Source: Candidatus Poribacteria bacterium (GTDB lineage: Bacteria; Poribacteria; WGA-4E; WGA-3G). From it: a stretch of DNA of 56,855 nucleotides. Every line of letters begins with the position of its first letter. Positions within the stretch are counted from its first letter, which is position 1. Positions 14,843 through 22,727 of the stretch are shown here, piece after piece. The position numbers were made by a program, and so were the translations under genes. Location of the stretch: NCBI GenBank assembly GCA_012270865.1, contig JAAXHL010000156.1, forward strand, positions 1-56,855. The letters run 5' to 3'. A model generated the notes under the pieces. It was given only the letters and a program-made list of their open reading frames with translations. It was not told the origin of the DNA and did not search any database.

Positions 14843-16477
14843 TTACTTTCCAACCTTCGAGTCAAGTTCCTTCGCCTTTTTGAAATCCGCCTTCGCTGCG
14901 CCTCTTTTGCCAAGCGACGCTTTTACAAGCGCGCGATTGTAGTAGGCTCTGGCAAAATCAGGTTTAAGACTGACAGTTTTATCAAAATCTTCAATCGCAC
15001 TCCCGTAGTCATCAAGAGCTGCATTCGCAATACCACGTATATGGTAGCCGTAAACGCTGTGAACGTCTGAAGCAATTGCGGAATCACCATCGGTTATTGC
15101 TGATTTATATAGTTTTCGGGCATCGGCTATATTCCCGTTATCAGATTCATAATCTGCCAAGCAAATTTTCGCATAACCTCGAATAATATAGGCATAAGTA
15201 TCGTTCCGGTTGATACCGATAGCCTTATCGAAATCGGCAATGGCGGCGTAATAGTCCCGTTCTGCTGCTTTTACCTGTCCTTGGTGGGTTGCCGAGATAC
15301 CCAAAGAGACCTTCACTATGCCGCGCTCAGTATACGCGAGAAATCCCGGCTCGGAATTGATGGCTTTATCATAGTCTTCAATCGCTGCTTGATAATGCTG
15401 TTGTGCCGCTGCTGCGTGTCCGCTTATCAATTCAGCGTGCCCAAAGACGGTTTTCGCAAACCCGCGATTGACATACGCTGCAACATTCTCAGAGTTGAGG
15501 CTAACGGCTTTATCAAGGTCCTGAATCGCTGCGCGATACTCCGCTTGTGCTGCCGCCGAAGCATCTTCCTCAAATTTAGAATGACCGAGTAGGGTTCTCG
15601 CGTGCCCACGATTGCTATATCTTCCATCCATATTAGCATAAGTAGGGATTAATGCAATAAATTTATCAATCGCATCTATCGCCCCGGCATAATCTGCATC
15701 ATAGAATTCACTGGACGCCTTAACGAGGTAGGTATAGGCGCGTATGGGGTCTCTCTTCTGCCATTCTGCTAAAGGTTCTACAGGTCGGGACTGTTTGCGT
15801 AGCTCTTTGAGAACGTTTGATCCAATGGCATACCCGATAGTACTACCGCTACCGGCGACATTAATACCGATGACTTTACCCTCAGCATCTACTACAGGAC
15901 CACCACTATTCCCCGGAAGGGTTGTCGGTGTTACCCGAAGCCACACGCCGCTAAGCCTTCCCGGCAGAACGGTGTTTTCCATAGCATTGAACTTATCAAT
16001 AGGGTGACCTATATAGCCGGTGCAGAAAACAGTCTCACCGCCGCTAACAGCGTCGCTGTCGCCGAGGTCAAGCGGTACGCCTTCACCCGTTATCTCCAAA
16101 ATGACGAGGTCGTTTTTGGCATCAAACGCCGTGACACCTCGAATTGTATGTTCCGCGTCATCGGTTTTCACGCGTAAAGAAGCAAGGTCCGCATCTGCAA
16201 CAACGTGAATGTTCGTTGCGATTTTGTCATTTGCCACGAAAAACCCGCTACTAATCATCGGTGAAGGATCCGCATCGTATACCACCCGGACGGTAGACGC
16301 TTTTACTTTTTCGGCATCAAAGCCTTCAGCGACACTAAAAGGTATCCCCTTACCCATTGATTCAACGCGTGGCATCGTGTATATTGGGTGCAATTCAAGA
16401 CGTTGGGGTGTTCGCGCACATGAAAGAATGAACCCAAAAACGAGAAAGCCGAGCAACAATTTACCGATGTGTTTCAC
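14843..16477 (-). CDS. Trypsin-like (HtrA-type) serine protease with TPR repeats, lipoprotein
   Basis: A 544-residue predicted lipoprotein, with lipobox FILSC and Cys20. The protease domain follows: His91 in TNIHVVADA, Asp123 in DAKNDLVIL and Ser191 in LPGNSGGPVV form a complete catalytic triad. After about residue 230 come many TPR units with the pattern A-Y--RG-AK--L (for example AYVNRGFAKT, AYIIRGYAKI and AYYNRALVKA). I chose the GTG at 16477 because AAGGGA lies 7-8 bases upstream and it gives a proper signal peptide. A frame to 16630 would cross the promoter of the divergent gene. It is probably an envelope quality-control protease. Confidence 0.86.
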   Translation of the reverse strand: MKHIGKLLLGFLVFGFILSCARTPQRLELHPIYTMPRVESMGKGIPFSVAEGFDAEKVKASTVRVVYDADPSPMISSGFFVANDKIATNIHVVADADLASLRVKTDDAEHTIRGVTAFDAKNDLVILEITGEGVPLDLGDSDAVSGGETVFCTGYIGHPIDKFNAMENTVLPGRLSGVWLRVTPTTLPGNSGGPVVDAEGKVIGINVAGSGSTIGYAIGSNVLKELRKQSRPVEPLAEWQKRDPIRAYTYLVKASSEFYDADYAGAIDAIDKFIALIPTYANMDGRYSNRGHARTLLGHSKFEEDASAAAQAEYRAAIQDLDKAVSLNSENVAAYVNRGFAKTVFGHAELISGHAAAAQQHYQAAIEDYDKAINSEPGFLAYTERGIVKVSLGISATHQGQVKAAERDYYAAIADFDKAIGINRNDTYAYIIRGYAKICLADYESDNGNIADARKLYKSAITDGDSAIASDVHSVYGYHIRGIANAALDDYGSAIEDFDKTVSLKPDFARAYYNRALVKASLGKRGAAKADFKKAKELDSKVGK

Positions 16478-16617
16478 AAGTGTGTCCCTTTCAAACGTTA
16501 AAATTTTAGTTTCAAAATTAGAGTTGACGATTGGCTTCTTGTATCTTATTAGTTGCTTACCTCTCCAATTCTCTTTAGAAAATGCTATTTGAAAGACTGT
16601 CGTTTCTGATAAACAAT

Positions 16618-16646
16618 TTGACTGAGGCACTCTAATACGGTATAAT
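16618..16646 (+). promoter_or_regulatory. Strong sigma-70-type promoter for the HD-TRAP operon
   Basis: TTGACT (16618-16623), 17 bases, TATAAT (16641-16646), some 60 bases before the HD-domain gene. A second TATAAT lies at 16659-16664. Its presence argues against the long N-terminal extension of the minus-strand protease gene. Confidence 0.82.
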
Positions 16647-16706
16647 AAAAACAGCAGGTATAATGGATCGTCTGAATCTACAATCTATATCTTGAGGGGA
16701 GCGGTA

Positions 16707-17228
16707 ATGAATTTAGAAGCAGTTTGGGAGCGGGTGTTGAAGGAGACCTCTGTAAACTATTACTCTATACACGGACCCGAACACTGGGCACGCGTGGAAA
16801 GGAACGGTCTATATATCGCGGAAAAAACAGGCGCGGATCAGACAATCGTGAAGTTGTTCGCACTGTTTCATGACTGCCGACGTATAAACGACCATATAGA
16901 TGACGGTCATGGACTTAGAGGTGCTGAATACGCCGCTAACATCAAAGATGAACTCATCGATATCTCCTCAGATGACTTTGATAAACTTTACTACGCCTGT
17001 GAATGGCACACAGATAAGAACGATACAGATGATATAACAGTAGCCGCCTGCTGGGATGCCGATCGGTTAGATATAGGTCGCGTCGGATTTATCGTGGACG
17101 CTCAATACATGAATTCCAAACCCGCCAAAGAGATAGCCGAATCCTGCGACTTTCGTCCATTAGACCGCATTCAGATAAGAGATTGGGAGAAATTAATTGC
17201 TCCTATCGTTGAAAACGTAATCCGATGA
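16707..17228 (+). CDS. HD-domain phosphohydrolase-like protein
   Basis: A 173-residue protein with the HD metal-site pattern: His22 and His26 in IHGPEHWARV, the HD pair at 55-56 in LFALFHDCRR, a later histidine in CEWHTDKND and Asp in CWDADRLDIGRVG. This matches small HD proteins that hydrolyse phosphate esters; no substrate can be named. The start ATG at 16707 follows GAGGGGAG with a five-base gap. The stop overlaps the start of the TRAP permease gene, so the two are translationally coupled. The pairing of an HD hydrolase with a transporter is unusual. Confidence 0.8.
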   Translation: MNLEAVWERVLKETSVNYYSIHGPEHWARVERNGLYIAEKTGADQTIVKLFALFHDCRRINDHIDDGHGLRGAEYAANIKDELIDISSDDFDKLYYACEWHTDKNDTDDITVAACWDADRLDIGRVGFIVDAQYMNSKPAKEIAESCDFRPLDRIQIRDWEKLIAPIVENVIR

Positions 17229-19126
17229 TGACCCAAACCGAAACGAAAGACACGGTTAGTTATGAATCCCTGCAGCGACCCGAATTAGAAAAAACATACA
17301 AGTGGATCTTTGAATTCGGTGCAGCCGTTCTCGTCGTATTTTATCTCTATAGTGCCGGTTTCGGCAGTGCCAGTGAGCAGTATCATCTCGGTTTTTATCT
17401 GCTCTTAACCTTCGCACTGATCGGTGTCGTCTACCGATGCCGTCGGAGTTCGCCTACATCTCGCCCCTCTGCGCTGGATTTGCTACTCATCGCAGGCAGT
17501 ATTTTCACCATCAGTTATTGGATTGTAGAATACCCGAACCTCGCGGATCGCGCAGGCAACTATAACCAACTGGATATTATTGTCGGTGCGATTGCGATTG
17601 TCATCAGTTTTGAGGTGAGTCGTCGGACGGTCGGCTTGGCACTTCCGATTATCGCTATTGTCGGTATCCTATACGCGCTCTTCGGTAGGTCTATGCCGGA
17701 TGCCATCGCACATAAAGGCTTCCCACTCCGCCGAATTATTGAATACGCCTTTTTCAACCAAGCCGGTATCTTCGGCATCATGGCAAACGTGATGGCGACC
17801 TACGTAATCCTGTTTATCTTCTTCGGCGCATTTTTGGAGAAGTCTGGGGTCGGGCAATTCTTTATCAACCTACCGATGTCGCTTGCAGGACGTACGACGG
17901 GTGGTGCCGCGAAAGTCTCCGTGATGACTTCCGGCTTTTTCGGTTCTGTCGCCGGTAGTGCGATCGCGAATACTGTCGCTACGGGGACATTCACTATCCC
18001 ATTGATGAAACGGACAGGCTTCCGTCCACACGTCGCCGGTGCAGTCGAGGCTTCGGCTTCGGTAGGTGGACAATTCTTGCCGCCGGTGATGGGCGCGGGC
18101 GCGTTCCTGATGGCGGAACGGACAGGTTTGCCGTACAGCCAAATCGCACTCCTATCTATCGTGCCAGCGATCCTCTATTTTTTGTCTGTCTGGGTGATGG
18201 TGCATTTTGAGGCAAAAAAGCAGGGACTTGAACGGATACCCGCGGAAGAGACCCCGAAACTCGGACAGCTTCTCAAAAACGGTTGGTACTACTTATTGCC
18301 GTTGCTGGTGCTTATCGGAATCTTGATCGCTGGCTATACCGCCTATAAAGCAGCATTTTTCGCAATCCTCGTCACGATAGGCGTGAGTTATTTCCGTCCA
18401 GAGACGCGTTTAACGCCAAAACGGATATGGGAAGCGATGGTAACCGGCGCGAAGAACTCGCTCGCGATTGGCGGTGCCGTCGGCACCATCGGCATCATCG
18501 TCGCCGTCATAGATTTGACGGGGTTGGGACGGATATTTCCGGATTTAGTTCTGTCGGTTGCTGGTGATAACAGAGCCATCGCGGTGTTGCTCCTCGCCGC
18601 TGCCTCTCTCATCTTGGGGATGGGGATTCCTGTCACCGCGGCGTATCTGATTACCTCCGAGCTCGCTGTGCCGATACTCACCTCCCCGGAGATGGGCATC
18701 CCGATTATCGCTGCGCATCTGATTATCTTCTGGCTCAGCCAAGACTCCAATATCACGCCGCCTGTGGCATTGGGTGCTTATGCCGGTGCTGCGATCGCAC
18801 GTGCGGACCCGTGGAAAACGGGATGGGCGTGTTTCAAGTTCGCGAAGCTGCTCTATATCATGCCGCTGTTGTTTGCGTATACGCATATCTTGTTCACAGA
18901 AGGCACCCCAGAGCAATACGTCCTATCTGTTGTAACGGCTGTCGTCGGTACGATCATCTTCTCAATCGTCACGATGGGATACTTCGTCCGTAAGACGCAC
19001 TGGTACGAGTGGATACTGCTCGCCATTGCAGCGTTTCTGGCGTTCATCTATAATATATGGACGTTTATTCTTGCATTGGTGTTGGTTGCGGTTGTGTACG
19101 TCCTTCAGAAACGTTCCGCGGCATAG
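17225..19126 (+). CDS. Fused TRAP transporter permease (TAXI type, DctQM-like)
   Basis: A 633-residue integral membrane protein with about sixteen hydrophobic segments. The first 150 residues correspond to the small DctQ-like unit, and the rest to the large DctM unit. Family marks include the ASASVGGQFLPPVMGAGAF stretch (near residue 277) and the LGMGIPVTAAYLI and SQDSNITPPVALGAYAGAAIA segments. TRAP carriers import organic acids with a binding protein; the TAXI-type receptor gene that usually accompanies the fused permease is not in the window. The start overlaps the HD gene. A short GC hairpin (TTCCGC/GCGGAA at 19114-19131) spans the stop codon and may act as a weak terminator. Confidence 0.9.
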   Translation: MMTQTETKDTVSYESLQRPELEKTYKWIFEFGAAVLVVFYLYSAGFGSASEQYHLGFYLLLTFALIGVVYRCRRSSPTSRPSALDLLLIAGSIFTISYWIVEYPNLADRAGNYNQLDIIVGAIAIVISFEVSRRTVGLALPIIAIVGILYALFGRSMPDAIAHKGFPLRRIIEYAFFNQAGIFGIMANVMATYVILFIFFGAFLEKSGVGQFFINLPMSLAGRTTGGAAKVSVMTSGFFGSVAGSAIANTVATGTFTIPLMKRTGFRPHVAGAVEASASVGGQFLPPVMGAGAFLMAERTGLPYSQIALLSIVPAILYFLSVWVMVHFEAKKQGLERIPAEETPKLGQLLKNGWYYLLPLLVLIGILIAGYTAYKAAFFAILVTIGVSYFRPETRLTPKRIWEAMVTGAKNSLAIGGAVGTIGIIVAVIDLTGLGRIFPDLVLSVAGDNRAIAVLLLAAASLILGMGIPVTAAYLITSELAVPILTSPEMGIPIIAAHLIIFWLSQDSNITPPVALGAYAGAAIARADPWKTGWACFKFAKLLYIMPLLFAYTHILFTEGTPEQYVLSVVTAVVGTIIFSIVTMGYFVRKTHWYEWILLAIAAFLAFIYNIWTFILALVLVAVVYVLQKRSAA

Positions 19127-19137
19127 CGGAATCCTTT

Positions 19138-20097
19138 TCACGGGGTATTGACGATCACTTGGAGGCGTTGCAAGAGTGCTTCAGCGGCTTGACGCGACTT
19201 CTGTAGATTAAACTGTTCGACTGCCATTTCAGCACGGAAGGTGTTCCCTCTATAGTAACGCAAGAGAACGAGACCAGCCCATAACGCAGCGTCTGTATAA
19301 TGTTCATCTAAAATCGCATCAACGGTGAGGAAACCGAATGCTCCGTTGAGGAGGAGTGCGTTTAAGCCGTCCCGCCAATCACCAACATAGATATGTCCGA
19401 GACCGGGGAGAATCCTTGATAACACGCTCGCAACGTTGGCGGATTTTTGGGGGACATTCATTGCGGCATCGAAAAGTGTTTCAAGTCGTTCATCGGTCGT
19501 ATATTCACGTCCGACGCGACGCGCTTCTTCCCATCGGAATTGGTAGATATATAGAACGGTTTGCAGGAAAAGCCTGCGTCGGTGAAGTTGGTCGGATGGG
19601 TTTCTCAGCATCACTTTAATCAGTTCCAACTCGGCGAGGTCGTAGTTCTTAGTAGCGATCAACGTCACGGCAAGTGCCAATTGATATTCCGATTTCGATT
19701 CTCGGTCCATCGCGTAATGCGTCGCGGTGCGTAGCGCGGTAATCGCTTCTGTCCATAAGCCTTCTGCCCTATAGGCGAGACCGATGTTGTAATGCACCTC
19801 ACCGACATGCGGATCATCCGGATGGAAAAAGAGGAAACGTTTATACTCGGTAATCGCTGCATCGTAGTTGCCCACCTCGGCGAGATGTCTGCCGAGAGAT
19901 AGCGGGAGTTCTTCCGCGCTTGTCGTAAAACTGCAGAAGATCAAAAAAATGCTGATCAGGACTAACGCACCCCTTTGCAGGCGGGGTTTGGAATCCCGCT
20001 TGTGTTGCTCATTATCTAAAGATTTATAAAAAAATGTATTAAATCCGTTGTCATCACCGGTTATTGTTTTCTGTACGTAAACATCATCTGGCATCAT
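19138..20097 (-). CDS. TPR protein with C-terminal glycine-rich membrane-like domain
   Basis: About 319 residues. A hydrophobic segment near residues 45-62 (ALVLISIFLIFCSF, then TTSAEE) looks like a signal peptide, unusually far from the start. TPR-like repeats follow: AAITEYKRFLFFHPDD, VHYNIGLAYRAEGLWTEAI and later units. The end contains ILPGLGHIYVGDWRDGLNALLLNGAFG, written here as residues 224-250, a motif also seen in the protein at 32662-33546. The DNA encoding the segment before the signal peptide contains a dispersed GCGGGGTTTGGAATCCCGC hairpin (about 19980-20000), so an insertion may have lengthened the N-terminus. The ATG at 20097 follows AAGGTG. Role unknown; possibly envelope assembly. 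Confidence 0.68.
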   Translation of the reverse strand: MMPDDVYVQKTITGDDNGFNTFFYKSLDNEQHKRDSKPRLQRGALVLISIFLIFCSFTTSAEELPLSLGRHLAEVGNYDAAITEYKRFLFFHPDDPHVGEVHYNIGLAYRAEGLWTEAITALRTATHYAMDRESKSEYQLALAVTLIATKNYDLAELELIKVMLRNPSDQLHRRRLFLQTVLYIYQFRWEEARRVGREYTTDERLETLFDAAMNVPQKSANVASVLSRILPGLGHIYVGDWRDGLNALLLNGAFGFLTVDAILDEHYTDAALWAGLVLLRYYRGNTFRAEMAVEQFNLQKSRQAAEALLQRLQVIVNTP

Positions 20098-20131
20098 AAC
20101 GTTCACCTTGTTAAGATATGGTTTAGTCTAT

Positions 20132-20160
20132 AGCATAAACCTCCAGCATCGGTTTGTCAA
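20132..20160 (-). promoter_or_regulatory. Promoter of the TPR gene at 19138-20097
   Basis: On the minus strand, TTGACA (20160-20155), 17 bases, TATGCT (20137-20132), about 35 bases before the start codon. Confidence 0.75.
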
Positions 20161-20307
20161 ATGTATTTTATAGGATTGAGAACCGATAACTGATAACTAT
20201 CTGCGAACATTTTTCAAATTCAGGTGTCTAATAATATAACAACCCCGAACTCGCCACGCCACTTTTAAGTGAACGTGCTTCCTCCCTAAAAGAAAGGGAA
20301 TTTGATC

Positions 20308-20910
20308 ATGGAAACGGACATAACTAAACAAGTAGGAGCTTTCGTTAACACACGCATGAAATCACTCTTCGTCGCACAAAATGAAAAACCCGCCACATTA
20401 AAAGAAATCAATTTCGCAGGTCTTACACCTTTCCAACGCGGATTGGTCGTTACCGACGGGACGGTTACACAATTCATCGAAGCGTATACACTTGTACCGG
20501 TAGAGGTACTTCTGCTCCATCAAAAGAAGCAGCCTTTATTTGCTGAAAACAGATGGCTTCAACTGCCGGCTGGAGAAGAAGTCATCTCACGACAAGTCAT
20601 ACTCCAAACGCATCAAGAGACCGAATCATCCCCTCTCATTCATACGTATGCAGACTCGCTAATTGCGTTGAAACGGCTCCCGAAACCCATTTTAGAGGGT
20701 TTAGAATCCAATAAACAAGGATTGGGGAGGCTTTTGCAGGACAGTGGTTTAGAGACTCGACGTGAATTACTCTGGTGCGGAATTGAGACTTTAAAAGGTC
20801 TGCCATCAGCTATCGCACATCTTGAAGGCGAGACTTTTATCAGTCGGACCTATTTAGTGCTCGCAAATCAAGAACCGCTTATGCTAATTAATGAGAAATT
20901 TCCATTCTAA
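20308..20910 (+). CDS. DUF98 / chorismate-pyruvate lyase-like protein
   Basis: A 200-residue protein resembling the UbiC-like DUF98 family. Supporting segments are LTPFQRGLVVTDGTVTQFIEAYTLVPVEV (about residues 38-66), a SRQVILQT strand, a SPLIHTYADSLIAL segment and a terminal FISRTYLVLANQEPLMLINEKFPF (residues 177-200). In UbiC an Arg and Glu bind chorismate. The matching SRTY and INEKFPF residues are present, but the actual reaction is unproven and several relatives are not ubiquinone enzymes. AAGGGA precedes the ATG at 20308. It is followed 20 bases later by the DUF3500 gene, probably in one transcript. Confidence 0.72.
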   Translation: METDITKQVGAFVNTRMKSLFVAQNEKPATLKEINFAGLTPFQRGLVVTDGTVTQFIEAYTLVPVEVLLLHQKKQPLFAENRWLQLPAGEEVISRQVILQTHQETESSPLIHTYADSLIALKRLPKPILEGLESNKQGLGRLLQDSGLETRRELLWCGIETLKGLPSAIAHLEGETFISRTYLVLANQEPLMLINEKFPF

Positions 20911-20930
20911 CAAAAACTTGAAAGGATCCC

Positions 20931-22067
20931 ATGTTACGCAAAATTTTACTCGTTTTCATAGTGATGATCATGGCATGTATCATAGCACTTACAATCACTC
21001 TCCTCGATGCCCAGACCGTTGAAACAGAAAAAGCGGCAGAAGGGATCGCCGAAATCTCTAAAAAACCATCTATTGTGGCTTTGGCAAGTGCGATGAAAAG
21101 TTTTCGCACATCGCTGAGCGACGAACTCCTTGCGGATGCATCTTTCCCACTCGGGCATAAAGAATCCTATTCGTGGACGAATACACCCGCAGGGAGGAAC
21201 GATGATCGCGGTGGTATCGGCTTCGATGCGTTATCTGTAAATCAGTTGACGCGCTTCTATGAAGTTTTGGACGTATTCTTGAGTGACGCTGGTTATACCA
21301 AAGTCTCTCTCATTACAAAAGAGACTGAAACGCCTCTGAGAGACATCAATCCCGGTTTCTGGACATCAAACCGTTATTATATCGCTCTATTTGGAAACCC
21401 AGAGACTGACGGTTCCTGGGGTTTCCAGTTGGACGGTCATCATTTGGCACTCAATTTTCTGGTACACGGCGATGCCGTCTTTATTGTCCCTGCCTTCATC
21501 GGCACTCGACCGGCAACTGTCAACGGTACCGAAGTGCTCGGAAATGAAAGAGGAAACGCCTTCGCTTTACTCAACAGTCTTGACGAGGAGCAGAGCGGAA
21601 AAGCGATTCAAACCGGTCGTCGAGGACTCCAAGTCGGTCCTGGTAGGTCAACCGATCCGTTCCTGAACCACGATTACTCCGAATTTGTGGGGGTCGGCTT
21701 GAAGGCATCAGAGATGAACGCGACCCAAAGAGAGAGCCTTCGGAATCTTATCAAGACTTACGTCTACAATCTTGAAACGGAGTTTGCCGACATCTGGATG
21801 GCGGATATTGATGCCGGATTCGAGGATACCTATTTCGTCTGGAGGGGTGGTACGGTGCCTAACGATCCGATTTACTACCGTGTTTTCAATCCTGCCGTCT
21901 GGATTGAATTTAACCATGAGGGCGGTTTAGACCATATCCATACGATTACCCGCGCCCCTAATGGGAACGACTACGGGATTTTCGCTTTGAACCGCGTCCC
22001 AAAGACGCTTCGGAAACATTACGCTTCCGCCGATCATCATGATGTGATTGATGGATTGTTTGATTAG
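20931..22067 (+). CDS. Secreted DUF3500 family protein
   Basis: A 378-residue protein with an N-terminal hydrophobic segment (ILLVFIVMIMACIIALTITLL, residues 5-25) that is a signal anchor or signal peptide. The body matches DUF3500: WTNTPAGRNDDRGGIGFDALS near 82, a long YIALFGNPETDGSWGFQLDGHHLALNF stretch (about 153-179), and a terminal IEFNHEGGLDHIHTITRAPNGNDYG. The repeated His residues (DGHH, HEGG, DHIH) could bind metal, but no activity is established to my knowledge. AAAGGA precedes the ATG. Confidence 0.8.
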   Translation: MLRKILLVFIVMIMACIIALTITLLDAQTVETEKAAEGIAEISKKPSIVALASAMKSFRTSLSDELLADASFPLGHKESYSWTNTPAGRNDDRGGIGFDALSVNQLTRFYEVLDVFLSDAGYTKVSLITKETETPLRDINPGFWTSNRYYIALFGNPETDGSWGFQLDGHHLALNFLVHGDAVFIVPAFIGTRPATVNGTEVLGNERGNAFALLNSLDEEQSGKAIQTGRRGLQVGPGRSTDPFLNHDYSEFVGVGLKASEMNATQRESLRNLIKTYVYNLETEFADIWMADIDAGFEDTYFVWRGGTVPNDPIYYRVFNPAVWIEFNHEGGLDHIHTITRAPNGNDYGIFALNRVPKTLRKHYASADHHDVIDGLFD

Positions 22068-22091
22068 CATAATAAAAATGGAGACCGAATA

Positions 22092-22658
22092 ATGTTTGAC
22101 CAAGTTTTAGCAGAAGTCGAGGAACAGTGTCGCGCAGAACGCGTGCCGATGCTCGGACCTGACAAGGCGAAATTGCTCGCCAGCTGCGTCGAAAACGCAA
22201 AACCGTCCCTGATTGTAGAGTGCGGAACCGCCATCGGCTATTCCGGGTTATGGGTTCTACGTGTGCTGAACAACTTAGGAGCAGGACGTTTGATCACTGT
22301 GGAAATAGAAGAAGCGAATGCAGAACGGGCACGCGCAAATTTTGAGAGGGCAGGGGTGGCAGACCTTGTGGATTCACGTATCGGCGATGCTGCAGAGGTA
22401 CTTAAAACTATCCAAGAACCTGTCGATTTCCTGTTCCTTGATAATAACAAAGATGGCTACTATGCCTGCTTCCGAGCCATTGAATCGCGGCTTACCAACC
22501 CCGCAACGATTGTCGCTGATAACGTCGGTAGGGCAGACCAGATGGCGGATTATCTCGAACACGTCCGTACGAACTACGACTCCGAAACACACTGGTTTGA
22601 AAGTCGGCGGCGACCCGGACGACGCGACGGGATGGAGGTCAGCATCTATCGTTGTTGA
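22092..22658 (+). CDS. Class I SAM-dependent O-methyltransferase (catechol-O-methyltransferase-like)
   Basis: A 188-residue methyltransferase. VECGTAIGYSGLWVL (near residues 38-52) is the SAM-binding motif I with the GTAIGYS variant typical of the small O-methyltransferase family. LITVEIEE follows at about 63, and DFLFLDNNKDGYYACF near 114-129 is motif IV with metal-binding Asp. VADNVG near 143 completes the metal site. Short N-terminal helices (EVEEQCRAERVPMLGPDKAKLL) fit the family. The acceptor is unknown. It lies between the DUF3500 and DUF5916 genes on the same strand. Confidence 0.83.
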   Translation: MFDQVLAEVEEQCRAERVPMLGPDKAKLLASCVENAKPSLIVECGTAIGYSGLWVLRVLNNLGAGRLITVEIEEANAERARANFERAGVADLVDSRIGDAAEVLKTIQEPVDFLFLDNNKDGYYACFRAIESRLTNPATIVADNVGRADQMADYLEHVRTNYDSETHWFESRRRPGRRDGMEVSIYRC

Positions 22659-22727
22659 TGTGGAAGAAATGGACTGATGGCGGCGTTTATAGCCGTCTCA
22701 AAGCTGCCAAAACGGAGGTCCTTATCT

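Noticed and set aside
16478..16630. N-terminal extension of the protease-TPR lipoprotein
   Set aside because: It would overlap the divergent promoter and destroy the lipoprotein signal; the GTG at 16477 has a ribosome binding site.
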